Program-made: the position numbers and the translations under genes
Shown here: positions 9,491 to 19,946 of the stretch, piece after piece
Layout of the letters: every line of letters begins with the position of its first letter
Position numbering within the stretch: position 1 is the stretch's first letter
Assembly (NCBI GenBank): GCA_029204225.1
Contig: MU832132.1
Location: 21,689-85,688, forward strand
Length of the DNA: 64,000 nucleotides
Source of the DNA: Diphasiastrum complanatum
Taxonomy: Eukaryota > Streptophyta > Lycopodiopsida > Lycopodiales > Lycopodiaceae
Direction of reading: 5' to 3'
Notes under the pieces: model-generated
Databases searched by the model: none
What the model was told of the DNA's origin: nothing
The model's input: the letters and a program-made list of their open reading frames with translations, nothing else

Positions 9491-12400
9491 ATAAAGTAAT
9501 CATAATATCATTTTCTAACTTCTTTACGCATCTGCCCGCACTACTTTCCATGTAAATGAATGCACCTTAGTTTAGTCACATCAAACTTCACTGGTGTTTA
9601 ACTATAGTTAAAATATAATTTTTCAAAATGCTGAAATATTCTGAAAAAAATGTACGCCATCTCTATCTCCAGTAGAGTCGTTAGCACCATCTCCAACTTT
9701 GTTATTGTCATTGTGTTGTTTGTTACTATACTACTGTACTGATGACAAAGCTTTATCATCTTCATGTGGATCTGTCACCGGAATATGCTCCGCTCAGGAC
9801 GAGAAATTCAAAGCAACCCAAATTGTCAACTTCTAATATGGTCCGATACAGGGAGGAAAAGCTAAACATGTAGATTTATGGTCATCAGGAACATTGTATC
9901 CTATTGATCCATGTTCATTGCAGCATCCAGATTTTCATTCGGTGAGTCAGTTAATAATCTATATGTGTCATGGTAAAAATGGCCTTTTGGGTTACTGTGA
10001 GAATTTGATGCTCTATGGGAATGCACATTCAATGCAAAGAATACATTATTTGGAAGAGGAATCAAGGAAAATATCAAATGAGTGCGAAGAAAAATCTACA
10101 AAGATGAAAACTTGTTTGGATGAAAATGAGATGCTCAGATCAAGGAGGAGATCCAAAGGTTGAAATCTTTTTTGCATCATTATACAACTAGTAATGATGA
10201 GATAAAAATTGCATTTCAATCCATGCGTATCTCATATTTGTCTCTTGTTAAAAATATGGATGTGCTCAACAGAAAGGTCCGAAGCAACAAGAGGAAAAGA
10301 CTGGTAAACAAGGATATATGTGATCTATCATCTAGAGGAGGTCATAGAAAACGACGAATCCGTGCATTCAAGTAAGTTATAGCTTATTTGGTACTGAAAA
10401 TTGCTTGAACTTTTTGATTTATTTAAAATCACTAATTTTGTTATTTATTCATTTCAACTTTCTGTTGATTTGCTTATTATATACTACTGTGAATACTATG
10501 AGTGTCCTAATTTCTACTGACATTTTCATGAACATTATGTTTGCAATGCAGATCAACATTGGTTGTTGAAGACCATTTGGCTGATGAGATTTCAATTGGA
10601 AACTTACTAGGCTCTATCTTGACTTCTAAATCTATGAAATCAATGTTAAATAATAACAAAATGAAAAAGATCAAGGCTTAAGTTACTGATAGCATTATGG
10701 ATGAAGTTGGAAAAATATTAGACACTATATTGCTTCAGGGTGCATGTGACTTTTCTAGCATCAGTAGGGAAGCATATGCAACAATGTTTAAGATGATAAA
10801 GGAGGCATTTGCATAGGTAAATATTAAAAAGTTTCCAATCCCATGACCATTTTATCTTAAAAAAAAAAAGAGACATGTTAAACCATGGTATGCAGACAAT
10901 AGTTGGTAATCCATCTCATATCAATGAAGTGTATTGCTTGAAAGGAGAAATTCTAGCATATAACAATTCCAACAATTTATTTTTTTGACATTAATCAGTT
11001 ATTAACATTCATCATAAATTTTTACGGTATTACAAATGAGAATGTCAATAACAAGTTGATAGTTGTTCTCAAGTTAGATGAGTCTGAAATTATAAAAGGA
11101 CAAAAAATGGAAAGAGTCAGTCTCACAATCATGAATGGAGCACTTTCAAATTCACTGAAAGACTCAGAAGGCCTCAATTTCAGTGTTCAATTAGAAAATG
11201 ATATTTGGTGGTTGGCAGCATTTCAGGTATAGCAGTTCCTTTGCATAATAAATAGGGATAATCATTTGAATATGGATTTCATATCTAAAATCTTCTCTGT
11301 GTTAATATTATGAGGCTAATTACGTTTTTGTATTCTCTTATAGGTGCTGAAAGAAGACCATAACATTCTCTTATGGATATTTACTAGAACATCACATTCT
11401 GCCACCATAAAAAATCACATGAAGAGAGTTCCACTCAATATTCTTGGAATTGGCACTTTCAACATTGAATGGCATTTAGCAGGAGATATGAAGATATTAA
11501 TCTATGTTCAATGTATCTCATGGCGCTAACTCTAAACACCCTTGTTTGCACTGCATGAAAACAACAAAAGACATGACAAGGAGTACATGAATATCAAGAG
11601 ATCGAGAAGATCCTAATTGGAAACCTGTACTACCAATTCCTCTACGAAATGTTCATATCTGTACATTGCATGTGGAGGTGCGTATTATAGAAAAAATAAT
11701 ATATCTTCACATCTTGTTTGCATGGAATTCCGAGCAAGAGGCCTCTGCAAAGGAAGCTATTTCCAGATTAGAGGATGTGTTGTCCAAAGCAGGCTTACAT
11801 AAAGGCCACATTAAAATTAAAAAAGATGACAAGTTATCAGGTAAAACAGGAAATATTCCATGCAAGCCGAGCATTGGAGGATCTAAAGCTCGAAGATTTT
11901 TATCAAATTATTCTAGCAAACAATCTAAGGTTCAATACATTAGCAACTCAAGATTTCGAAGAAGAAGGTTCTACTCGTATTCACAAAGTAGAAGTTTGGA
12001 AAAAAGTTAGACAACATGGTACTTGAGAAAAGATAAATTTTCAAATACTGATGTTCAAATGATATAGAAAACAACCAATGAATTTGTGGATGCAGTTCAG
12101 AGTGCATGGGGTGTTGATCATATAACACATTATATGGTAAGATTTTGATTTTACACTACGATAGACAAATATGTGCAATTAAATTAGTTACTTTTGGTAC
12201 TGATTTAGATTATGTTTTTATGACATGCAACACATATTACAACATCATTCGACATTCTTTGCAAGAAATAGTGGAAGTCTTAGCATATGGTCATCGCAAA
12301 GAATGGAAAAATCTCATTGGCAAGCAAGAGCGTCATTTTATAAAATTACACAACATGGCGAGACTAGAACAAAAAACAGCTATATACTGCAGCTTTTCCA

Positions 12401-12520
12401 ATGGTTTTACAGAAGAATCCAAATTCGTCATAATACAAAATCGATGAATTATAAAAAATTTCAAAAAGCATGCAAATTTATACAAGCCAGTAGGCTATAG
12501 ACACACAGTAAAATTTTGTA
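9423..12520 (+). pseudogene. family X copy 1: spliced, transposase-like gene, decayed
   Basis: Blocks recognisable in other copies appear in this order. HVDLSPEY is at about 9,760. HPDFHSVSQLIIYMCHGKNG and LLGYCENL follow at 9,915-10,010. A coiled-coil runs over 10,040-10,370 and ends at a GTAAGT donor at about 10,373. The next exon, entered at TGCAG near 10,551, reads TLVVEDHLADEISIGNLLGS and GACDFSSISREAYATMF. Later blocks are WHLAGDMK, then H.C..C at about 11,540 (HPCLHCMK), LPIPLRNVHICTLHVEVRII at about 11,635-11,690, SIGGSKARRFLSN, and a last exon with WSSQRMEKSHWQAR and ILQLFQWFYR (about 12,290-12,420). Several frameshifts and stops make this copy dead. From memory, the GD.K..HPC..C, later LH..RI, and terminal MEKSH pattern resembles uncharacterised multicopy DDE-like proteins of other eukaryotes. 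That is unverified. Confidence 0.6.
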
Positions 12521-12701
12521 TATTAAATAAAAATATTCACAAAGTACAATTCGGCAATATCTAAAATACTTCCGATATTTTTTCCGATGAAAGTTGCAAC
12601 TTAGAATCATGCAACAATCTTCTTCTTTCGTATGGATACAATAGCTCATAGTTTTCATGCTTACTCAGATCAACGTAAGCAGCATACACTGCAAAATGAG
12701 A

Positions 12702-13900
12702 TCATCTGAGCATGAAATTCACTGGTCCATATCCTAAAATTTTAACCGCAATAGTTTTCTTTACAAAAATTATTTTATGCACCTTATTAAAATTATGTCC
12801 TCCAAGAAAATGAGACAGTGCCTTGATTGCCATAATCATAGTTTCACCATATTGATGAAACTTTGAATGGGCAACACTTATCTCATTATTCTTGAATGAC
12901 TTTAGATAGTGCCCGAGTGCATGATCTCTTGAAAATTTTACCGCAGAAGATCTCTGCCCTCCTCGACGAATTGCGAAATCATCAAGGAAAATTGTTTCCT
13001 GAAATGATAAAAAAAAAAGTAAGCTCCAATATATAATCTGACATAACAAATCTACTAGTACTTGATAGACAAAAACTTATGCATTCGGCTTTGTCTTTTC
13101 TGATTACTGTCTCTCCATCAATATTATGTCCACCTTTCGATGTCAATATTGTTGGTGAATAGGCAGTTGGCTGTGGAAAACCAAGTTGACTTTGGATTCT
13201 AAGAAACTCCTCCTCAGAAGGTAGATCATCTTCTTTGTTGCACATTTCCTCCACAACCATTTTCAAGCAATCTTTTCTTGAATAAAACTTATCATTGTGT
13301 ACATCGTCAACACCAGGGAGAAGATCATCAGCATCAAAATCAATTATATCCGAAAATTCATCAAGCTCTTTGCTCAAAATGCAAAGAGTCTCAGCTTCAA
13401 TGAAGTCAAAAAGATTCGATATATCCGATATTGTTAGAAAAGAATTATTATCTATAATATAAGTAGGCAAAGTGATCAAAGATTCATCAGAAAGAGAAAG
13501 GGTAGTGGGTGTTCTAGGGCCTATAAAAGTAGCCCTATTTCGAGCAGGATCAAAATCAGAACAATCATCTAAATGAACACTCGTGTCAATAAAAAAGATA
13601 TCTATATCTACAATCTTTGACTTTTCAGACTTTGTACCACTAGAAGAAGCTACTTCAGAAGTGGAGAGCACAGCCTTCGAATCGTCAAAAATATTTAACA
13701 ATGGGAAAAAGGGAAAAAACAAACTGAAAATCAACAAATCTACATTTTTTATTATGAATTGGGCACTCACCTACAGACTTGAAATCATTATGTAACTTGG
13801 TAAACATTATGTCAAGCTTAGCTAGATATGCTTGTCGAGTGCCACCAGGTTCTGATAATGAATTATGTCTTTATTCTAAGACCTGAATAACGGAGTCCTG
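12702..13900 (-). pseudogene. unknown acidic protein gene, spliced, probably decayed
   Basis: An upstream exon (about 13,790-13,870) reads PGGTRQAYLAKLDIMFTKLH and ends at a GTAG|GTGAGT donor. A long frame (about 13,060-13,700) follows, rich in Asp, Ser and Ile, with DIIDFDADDLLPGVDD and EEEFLRIQSQLGFPQP. After a TTTCAG acceptor near 12,997, a last exon carries RGGQRSSAVKFSRDHALGHY and ends KILGYGPVNFML. I recognise no domain. It lies downstream, on the minus strand, of the duplicated promoter units at 14,031-15,268, which carry minus-strand TATA boxes pointing at it. Further upstream, a block (GPGVEAFSEIYLSFKSLL, about 13,890-13,950) needs a frameshift to join. It could be a host gene or a transposon accessory gene. 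Confidence 0.4.
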
Positions 13901-14030
13901 AGCAGGGACTTAAAGCTGAGATATATCTCAGAAAATGCCTCCACACCAGGGCCCTCAATTATAGAATGTAGAATAAAAAGAAAAGGAGAAAAAAGGGATT
14001 TGAAATAGTCCAACCTATCAGTAATACCAA

Positions 14031-14650
14031 TTCACTAAAAAAAAATAAATTGGATTCAAAATTAGACATTTTAAACAAAATAAATAGAATTGAAGTTTCA
14101 AATATCACTCTCAGGCACAAACCCTAGGTCAGACAAGCACGTAAAGGCAACGTGCGCTCGAGAGAGATATTGGAAGCTGGAGTATCGGATCCGAGCGCAA
14201 GAACAATGAGCAGGAAAGAAAAGGGATACTAAATGCGCTTGAATGCGATACCGGAGGATGCAGTATCGGATCCAGGCGCATAATAGTCAACGAGACATAA
14301 TGAGAGCAAGTGGTGTGCTTGAAATCGATATTCGGCAAAGCAATCGTAAATTTGCGTGAAAATTCGAGCCGAAAAAGACCTATTTATATAAAAATTTTCG
14401 GACATGTGAAGGAGTGGCAAAGGAACATGTGTCGACATGTGATTGGCCAAAATAAATGCGCCGTACCTTGAATGATTGATTTGACATCTGTCACGTGCGA
14501 GAATGACATGCATCGATAAGGGATTCGCGCACGTGTCTCAGCCCACATGTCCCCCTAATTGGGTCATCAGTATCAGTACGGAATTTTCACGTGGTCTAGT
14601 CATCTGACGACACGTGGCTCGGCCATCTTTTCACACGTGCATTGCGAAAA
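14031..14650 (-). repeat. promoter-like repeat unit 1
   Basis: The first of two direct copies of about 622 bp. Read on the minus strand it holds CACGTG boxes, a TATA box (TATATAAATA at 14,381-14,395), and a leader with six copies of the motif RTATCGnnnyyrAGCGC near 14,102, 14,153, 14,182, 14,235, 14,263 and 14,315, in alternating orientation. Confidence 0.75.
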
Positions 14651-15268
14651 TTCATTAAAAAAAGAAAGCAAACTAGATTCGAAATTAGACATTTTAGTCA
14701 AAAATAACAAAACTAAAGTTCCAAATATCGCTCTCAAGCGCAAACCCCAGGTCCGACAAGCATGTCAAATCAACGTGCGCTCGAGAGAGATATTTGAAGT
14801 TGGAGTATCGGATCCGAGCGCAAGGACAACAAGCAGAAAAGAAAAGGGTTGCGAGACGCGCTCGAATGCGATACCGGACGATGCAGTATGTTATCCAGGC
14901 GCATAATAGCCAACGAGATGTAATGAGAGCAAGTGGTGCGCTTGAAATCAATATTCGACACAGCAATCGTGAATTTGCGTGAAAATACGAGCCCAAAAAC
15001 ACATATTTATAAAATTTTTTTTGCACGTGTGGAGAACTGGCGAAGGAACACGTGTCGACTTGTGATAGCCAAATTAAATGCGCCGTACCTAGTATGATTG
15101 ATCTGATATCTGTCATGTGCGAGAATGACATGCGTCGATTAGGGATTCGCACACTTGTCTCAGCCCACGTGGCCTCATAATTGGCTCATCATTGTCAGTA
15201 CGGACATTCCACGTGGTCTAATCATCTGACGACATGTGTCTTGGTCGTGTTTTCACACGTGCAAAAAT
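14651..15268 (-). repeat. promoter-like repeat unit 2
   Basis: Second copy of the unit at 14,031, shifted by 620-623 bp, roughly 85-90% alike by eye. Motif copies are near 14,725, 14,777, 14,804, 14,858, 14,886 and 14,938. The TATA box is weaker (TTATAAATATG at about 15,003-15,013, minus). Confidence 0.75.
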
Positions 15269-15588
15269 TTCGTGTATATAAGTCCTCAGAATTTTCATTT
15301 TTTTCACAAAATTTTCGCTTTTAGCTCCCGATATCGCTCTCAAGCACGCTCTTTCATCTTTCAAACTTCCGCCCCCTCACAATGCACTCGAGTCCGATAC
15401 TGCCTGCTGTGCAATATCGCTTTCAAGCACGCATCTCTTTTCTGCAAATAATCTCTGTAGATCTTGTGTTCAAAACCGATATTCAGTGCTGGTATCGATC
15501 TCAAGCGCCCTTTCATTGCAAAGTTTTTTGTTTTGATCCACTTTTGTTTTGTTCAAATTTATTTTTGTTAATTTTTTTTCTTCCGAGA
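15180..15588 (+). promoter_or_regulatory. plus-strand promoter and leader of the H3-like pseudogene
   Basis: CACGTGG and ACACGTGC boxes (15,210 and 15,256) precede a TATA box, GTGTATATAAG (15,273-15,283). A leader of about 300 bp before the ATG contains the motif again at 15,329-15,346, 15,384-15,401 (reversed), 15,412-15,429 and 15,491-15,508. Together with the minus-strand units this forms a divergent promoter. Confidence 0.6.
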
Positions 15589-16199
15589 ATGATGGCCAGG
15601 ACCAAATCCACCGCCCCTGCCATCACCACTGTACAGCCATCCCATTTCCATGTTCCCCCTGGTACTGGCCGTAAGCGTGGTAGGAAGCAAGTCTGGCTAA
15701 GGGAAATCAGAAAACTCCAGAGATCAACTGAATTGTTGATCCCTAGAGCTCCTTTCGGCCGATCTGTACGGAATGTCACTCTGTCACTTGGGCTGGATGT
15801 TCGTTTTGCCGTGACAGCCATGTAGGCCTTGTAGGGTGCTGCAGAAGATTTTCTGTTCCAGTTTTTTGAGGATACTTGTCTTTTGGCAGTGCATGGTAAG
15901 CGTGTCACCATCATGCCAAAGGATTTCATCATTCTCAAAAGCTTCGGGACAGATATTCTGTTTTGCATGTTGATAATGCCAGCACCTCCAGAGACCTGCC
16001 TCTGGATAGAACCAACGTGCCTACTACCTCTAGGAGGAAGAGAAAGCCTGCTGTCCCCAAGAAGGCTGAATCTCGAAGGCCAGCTGCTTCCCTTCCTCCT
16101 AGACATATCCCGGCCAAGAGACCCCGTGACTTCCGGAGCTCTGAGTCAGATGCTGGAGGACCCATGTATTCCTTTTTTAATTCAAATATATCGTCATAG
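15589..16199 (+). pseudogene. histone H3 pseudogene of the centromeric (CENH3-like) type
   Basis: From the ATG at 15,592 the frame reads MARTKSTAP, a short basic tail, then the histone fold: WLREIRKLQRSTELLIPRAP, FGRSVRNV, LDVRFAVTAM, a stop, AL, a stop, GAAEDFLFQFFEDTCLLAVH, GKRVTIMPKD. LLIPRAPF and AAED are typical of plant CENH3; canonical H3 has IRKLPF and ASEA. Two stops, TAG at 15,823 and 15,832, sit where most H3 proteins have glutamine, so each is CAG to TAG. One more shift is needed after MPKD (near 15,927), after which QKLRDRY takes the place of the usual ARRIRG, and an unusual basic Ser/Pro/Arg tail (SRRKRKPAVPKKAESRRPA) continues to about 16,199. No intron interrupts the fold, which suggests a retrocopy, although a promoter precedes it. 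Not functional as written. Confidence 0.75.
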
Positions 16200-16250
16200 C
16201 ATAAATTAAATTTCTATCATAATATTACTAATTTTTGTTCTATATATGCA

Positions 16251-16808
16251 GTGTGTACAGATGACACTTTTAGTTGTGCATGGTTCATCTTGTACAATAC
16301 GAAGCTATTTTTTGAATGGTATAATTTACAAATGGATGTAGATATTGAAAATATAATATTCTATTCATTTTGTAGTTCATTTCATTCTGATTCATATTTT
16401 ATTACTATCATTGTTTGTGATTTGCTGATTCTCGTGTTTTGTGATGACAGTTCACTCGAGCTGTATACTCCTGATGATGTATATAGATTTCGGCAAGAGT
16501 TGATCAGAACCTTTGCCCAGTACGGTGTAAGCATTGCACCTGCAATCGAGGGCCCTCAAAAGGAAGCTGCTCCTGTCTTAACAGCCTTTCAGGTTGTTCA
16601 GGTTGCAGATCTTATAAATTTATATGATAAAAAAGGAATAAAAGTCCTTCCTAATACAGAGGAAGGCAATTTTGTAGCAAATATTCCTCTTGCCTTAAAA
16701 GGCATTGAGGCCCTTCCCGAAACAAAGGAGAGCAAGATTATAGAAGGAGCTGTTGCTTTATCAGTTCCTAATACTGATATAGAAAATATAGAAAAATTGA
16801 TTGAATAG
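16251..16808 (+). CDS. hypothetical exon(s), downstream of the H3-like pseudogene
   Basis: An AG acceptor (ATATGCAG) lies at 16,243-16,250 and a second (GATGACAG) at about 16,450. The part after 16,451 has coding character: LYTPDDVYRFRQELIRTFAQ, then AFQVVQVADLINLYDKKGIK, ending IENIEKLIE with a TAG at 16,806. It could be the 3' exon of a gene whose 5' part is the H3-like sequence, or a separate gene. The first 200 bp read as hydrophobic intron-like sequence. I recognise no domain. Confidence 0.35.
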   Translation: MCTDDTFSCAWFILYNTKLFFEWYNLQMDVDIENIIFYSFCSSFHSDSYFITIIVCDLLILVFCDDSSLELYTPDDVYRFRQELIRTFAQYGVSIAPAIEGPQKEAAPVLTAFQVVQVADLINLYDKKGIKVLPNTEEGNFVANIPLALKGIEALPETKESKIIEGAVALSVPNTDIENIEKLIE

Positions 16809-17001
16809 AGATCTATTTGTAAATAGAGAGACATAAAAAAAAAAGATACAATCATTTTACTTGTAAACAACTCGTTTATGGGTTTTTTTTATTGATATCA
16901 CAATAGATTCTTACAATCAGCTTGTGTCCATAGTCTAATAATGGAATGCAATTTTTCTATAATGATAAAAGACATTGACATGTATTTGATAATAGTGAAT
17001 T

Positions 17002-18334
17002 TCAATGTTCTTCCATAAGTTGGATTGCTTCGCCAATATCTCTGCATTTGATCTCGAGCTCATGTCTTTTACGTACCTGCATAAAACTAATACAAAGTTA
17101 GTTAGAATTATTACAGAGTTTGTATTAGAAAGTTTTGATTGAAACTATTCATAAAAGATCAAGTGTTTACAGTTACTTACGAGTTTACCATTGAAAATGA
17201 ATCTGAAGTCTAAAAGTACATCATCTTGTAGGAGTAATAGTTCCAGCCGGATGTAGTTTAGACTCCAATCTTCTTCCACCTCAACACATGTCAAAACGAC
17301 ATCATTGTATATAATTTCAATATTTTTTCGTTTTGAATGTCCATTGGCTTCCAAGTCTTGATCGAGTGGCACCCATTTACCTTTATTTTTTTTTCCATCT
17401 TTGATAATGGAAGCATAAGCTCAACATTTGATCTTTTGTCCCAGCCTTCATCCATAAGTTCAGATAATAAACTATCTGATAAATTTTTGCATACAAACAT
17501 CGTTGGGGTTTTGTGTACATTGACACTTGAAAAGAAATTCACAAATATATTCAAGGAAATAAACCAACTCAATCTGACTGATTTTGATCTCGTGCTCATT
17601 TTTAATGAATTTTTTACATCATTATATATCTTGCAACGAAATGATTCTGAAACTGTAGCATCTGGTGCAATCCATTCATCACTTTCAAAGCTAGGTAGTG
17701 GAATTGGTACTATTTGTCCAAAATTTTCTTTTGTATCAGGAATGTACACTGATTCATAAAATAAAAATTCCACCATCAACTAGATCTTCTGCAATTCTAC
17801 CTCGATATTGCAGCTGTCCAATATCAGTGTGAATAACATCTAAGACACCTGCTAAAGATCCACTGGGATCCCATTCATTTATGCTGGATGGATATAAATC
17901 TGCAAGAGAAAAATGATCAGATTGGCAAGTTTACTATTAGATATTTATGAATGACAAAAATCAAAGTATCAAAAATATCAATACTCACAGTTGTTTTTTT
18001 TGTGATCCTGACGGTTGAATCCTTGCACATTTATATCTGAATGCATATATACATGTTGGACTAGAATTTTAGAATTGGATTTTTCTCTTGATGATGTTTT
18101 GAAATCCAAAATTTTGGCCTTCCAATAAGATCGAAATGATAGTTTTGACCTTTTCCTTTTTTGAAATGCTCTTCTTGATGATAGATGCATCAAAACCCAA
18201 GAGTTTTTTGAATATTTTCTTGGCACCCATAATCCATTATCATCTGTCTCGTTGAATAGAAGCACAAAGTCGATTGAGGAGCACGGCTTCCTTGATGGCA
18301 TCATTCGTAATTTGCATGCAAAAATCTGAAACAA
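17002..18334 (-). pseudogene. unknown spliced gene with two frameshifts
   Basis: Exon 1 (17,989-18,334) encodes MPSRKPCSSIDFVLLFNETD and a basic segment (SRRAFQKRKRSKLSFRSYWK), ending at a CT|GTGAGT donor. Exon 2 starts after TTGCAG at 17,899 and reads in phase YLYPSSINEWDPSGSLAGVL, then QLQYRGRIAEDLVDGG. It shifts one base near 17,775, continues to about 17,335, shifts again, and ends FRFIFNGKL at the GTAAGT donor at 17,180. The last exon (17,002-17,076) reads in phase VRKRHELEIKCRDIGEAIQL, then MEEH and TGA. The matching splice phases show this was a real gene. The shifts suggest it is now a pseudogene, unless they are sequence errors. I recognise no family. Confidence 0.5.
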
Positions 18335-18939
18335 TGAACTATGAATCTTAAAATTTGCGTAGACAAAAAGCCATGAATCTGAGAAAAAGTGTTGGCAAAA
18401 ATTTGAAACACTGATCTATTTGGCGCCACAAATTAACTCTGGTTATCCCTGTTAACCATGGTTTGACAATGCATATACATTAATGGTACATCGATTTTCT
18501 CATCTCAACCATTTGTCATATTCATTTTTCAATATTTTTGGATCTCTTCGGGCTGTGATGAGATGGAAGGGCAGGCCTCATCAACCAATAGCATTTCCAC
18601 ATGCTGCCTGACGAAACAACAGTATATATAAAAAGTTTTTATTTTATTTATATTTGGAAAATTCTACGTTACGTAGAACCCCGAAGCTAAGGTTTCAATT
18701 GGTCCACATGGCAATGAAAATAAGAAAAAAAATAAAAAGCATCTTTATCAAAGGCCCTCATTGGGCTCTAAGTTTCTCTAATATCTATTGCCCCTAGCAA
18801 CCAAGATTTCTTCCTTTGTAATGAAAGAAGCATCACCACCAAACTTTACCATGTATCATTTTTCTATCATTTGACCAACAGTTAGCAAATTCTTTGAAAG
18901 TGAAGGAATGTAAAGAACACCATAAAGTCTTGCTTTCCT

Positions 18940-19274
18940 ATTAGTAGAGAGTTCTCAAAGGGAACGTGAAAAGGTATTTCTTCTTCTACATCCTCTAAAG
19001 GAGATGAAGATAACTTTTCAAAGTTCAAAAGGAAGATGATATGTTTCTATTGTCACAAAGAGGGACATACCATCAAATATTGTAGGAAAAGAATAGAGAA
19101 AGCAAAGCATGAGGCATCTATTGAAGATCATGAAGAACCTAATATGGCCACCTTAGCATCTATGGAGCCACAAGTGGAGGAGGAAGCAAATCTTATTGAT
19201 ATAGATTATGCTTTTATGGTTTCTAAAAAACCAAGTTTCGAGTGGTTCATGGATAGTGGAGCCACTAATCATAT
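18940..19274 (+). pseudogene. Copia-4 left half: gag knuckle and start of protease
   Basis: CFYCHKEGHTIKYC is a complete CX2CX4HX4C zinc knuckle. It is followed by an acidic linker and WFMDSGATNH, the protease active site. The frame is cut after ATNH by the Copia-3 LTR and resumes at 48,856 with MSYQREVF. No gag start or 5' LTR was found to the left, and 18,335-18,940 holds nothing I recognise beyond AT-rich promoter-like sequence. Confidence 0.85.
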
Positions 19275-19942
19275 TGTCAAATTTCAGAGTTTAAGGACTG
19301 AAATTGATCTACAAATGATCACAAAGAGTGATTGGTAGCTTGGGATCTTGATCTATATCAAGACTAGCTTCCAAATCTAGCTTCTACTTGACAATCTTTG
19401 TGATTCCAAGCAAGAACAATAAAAAAAGATGATCCATGGATTCACACGTGTGAAGTACAGTTACTGTACGGCCAAATAATAGAGAAATAGTTTACTTATC
19501 ATTTACAAAGCATTCATTCACAAAGAAAGTGCTTAAGACAGTCAAAACACAATGATAGCTCCACAAACCAAGATTTCTCATCATTAGCTCAAAAATGGAT
19601 CCATCATGGATCAAGTACAAAATCACCATAATCTCTCTCTAAGCTGCATCCAGCACGTGTGGGAAAGCTCATTGTATTTATCCATATCCACTTTGGATAA
19701 GATCTATCAAGTTTGCCACATCATCCGTTGGTGGTTTGTGTTGACCTTCTAGATTCCTACAATCTAGGACCTAACTCCTATAATTTAGGAGATGTCATAT
19801 TAGCCTCAAATGAAAGCTAATCAAAATGGATCTGAATATTACAAGTGTCATTTCACACGTGTGGACAGGTCCTCACTTGTGTGGATCCACATAGATGTCT
19901 AATATTCATCAAAAACCATGTGAAAATTGCTAAATTCTAACA
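19275..19942 (-). repeat. Copia-3 outer LTR, left (3' LTR of the element)
   Basis: 668 bp, preceded by CATAT. It contains TTCACACGTGTGAA at about 19,441 and CACACGTGTGG at about 19,854. Confidence 0.9.
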
Positions 19943-19946
19943 CTCC

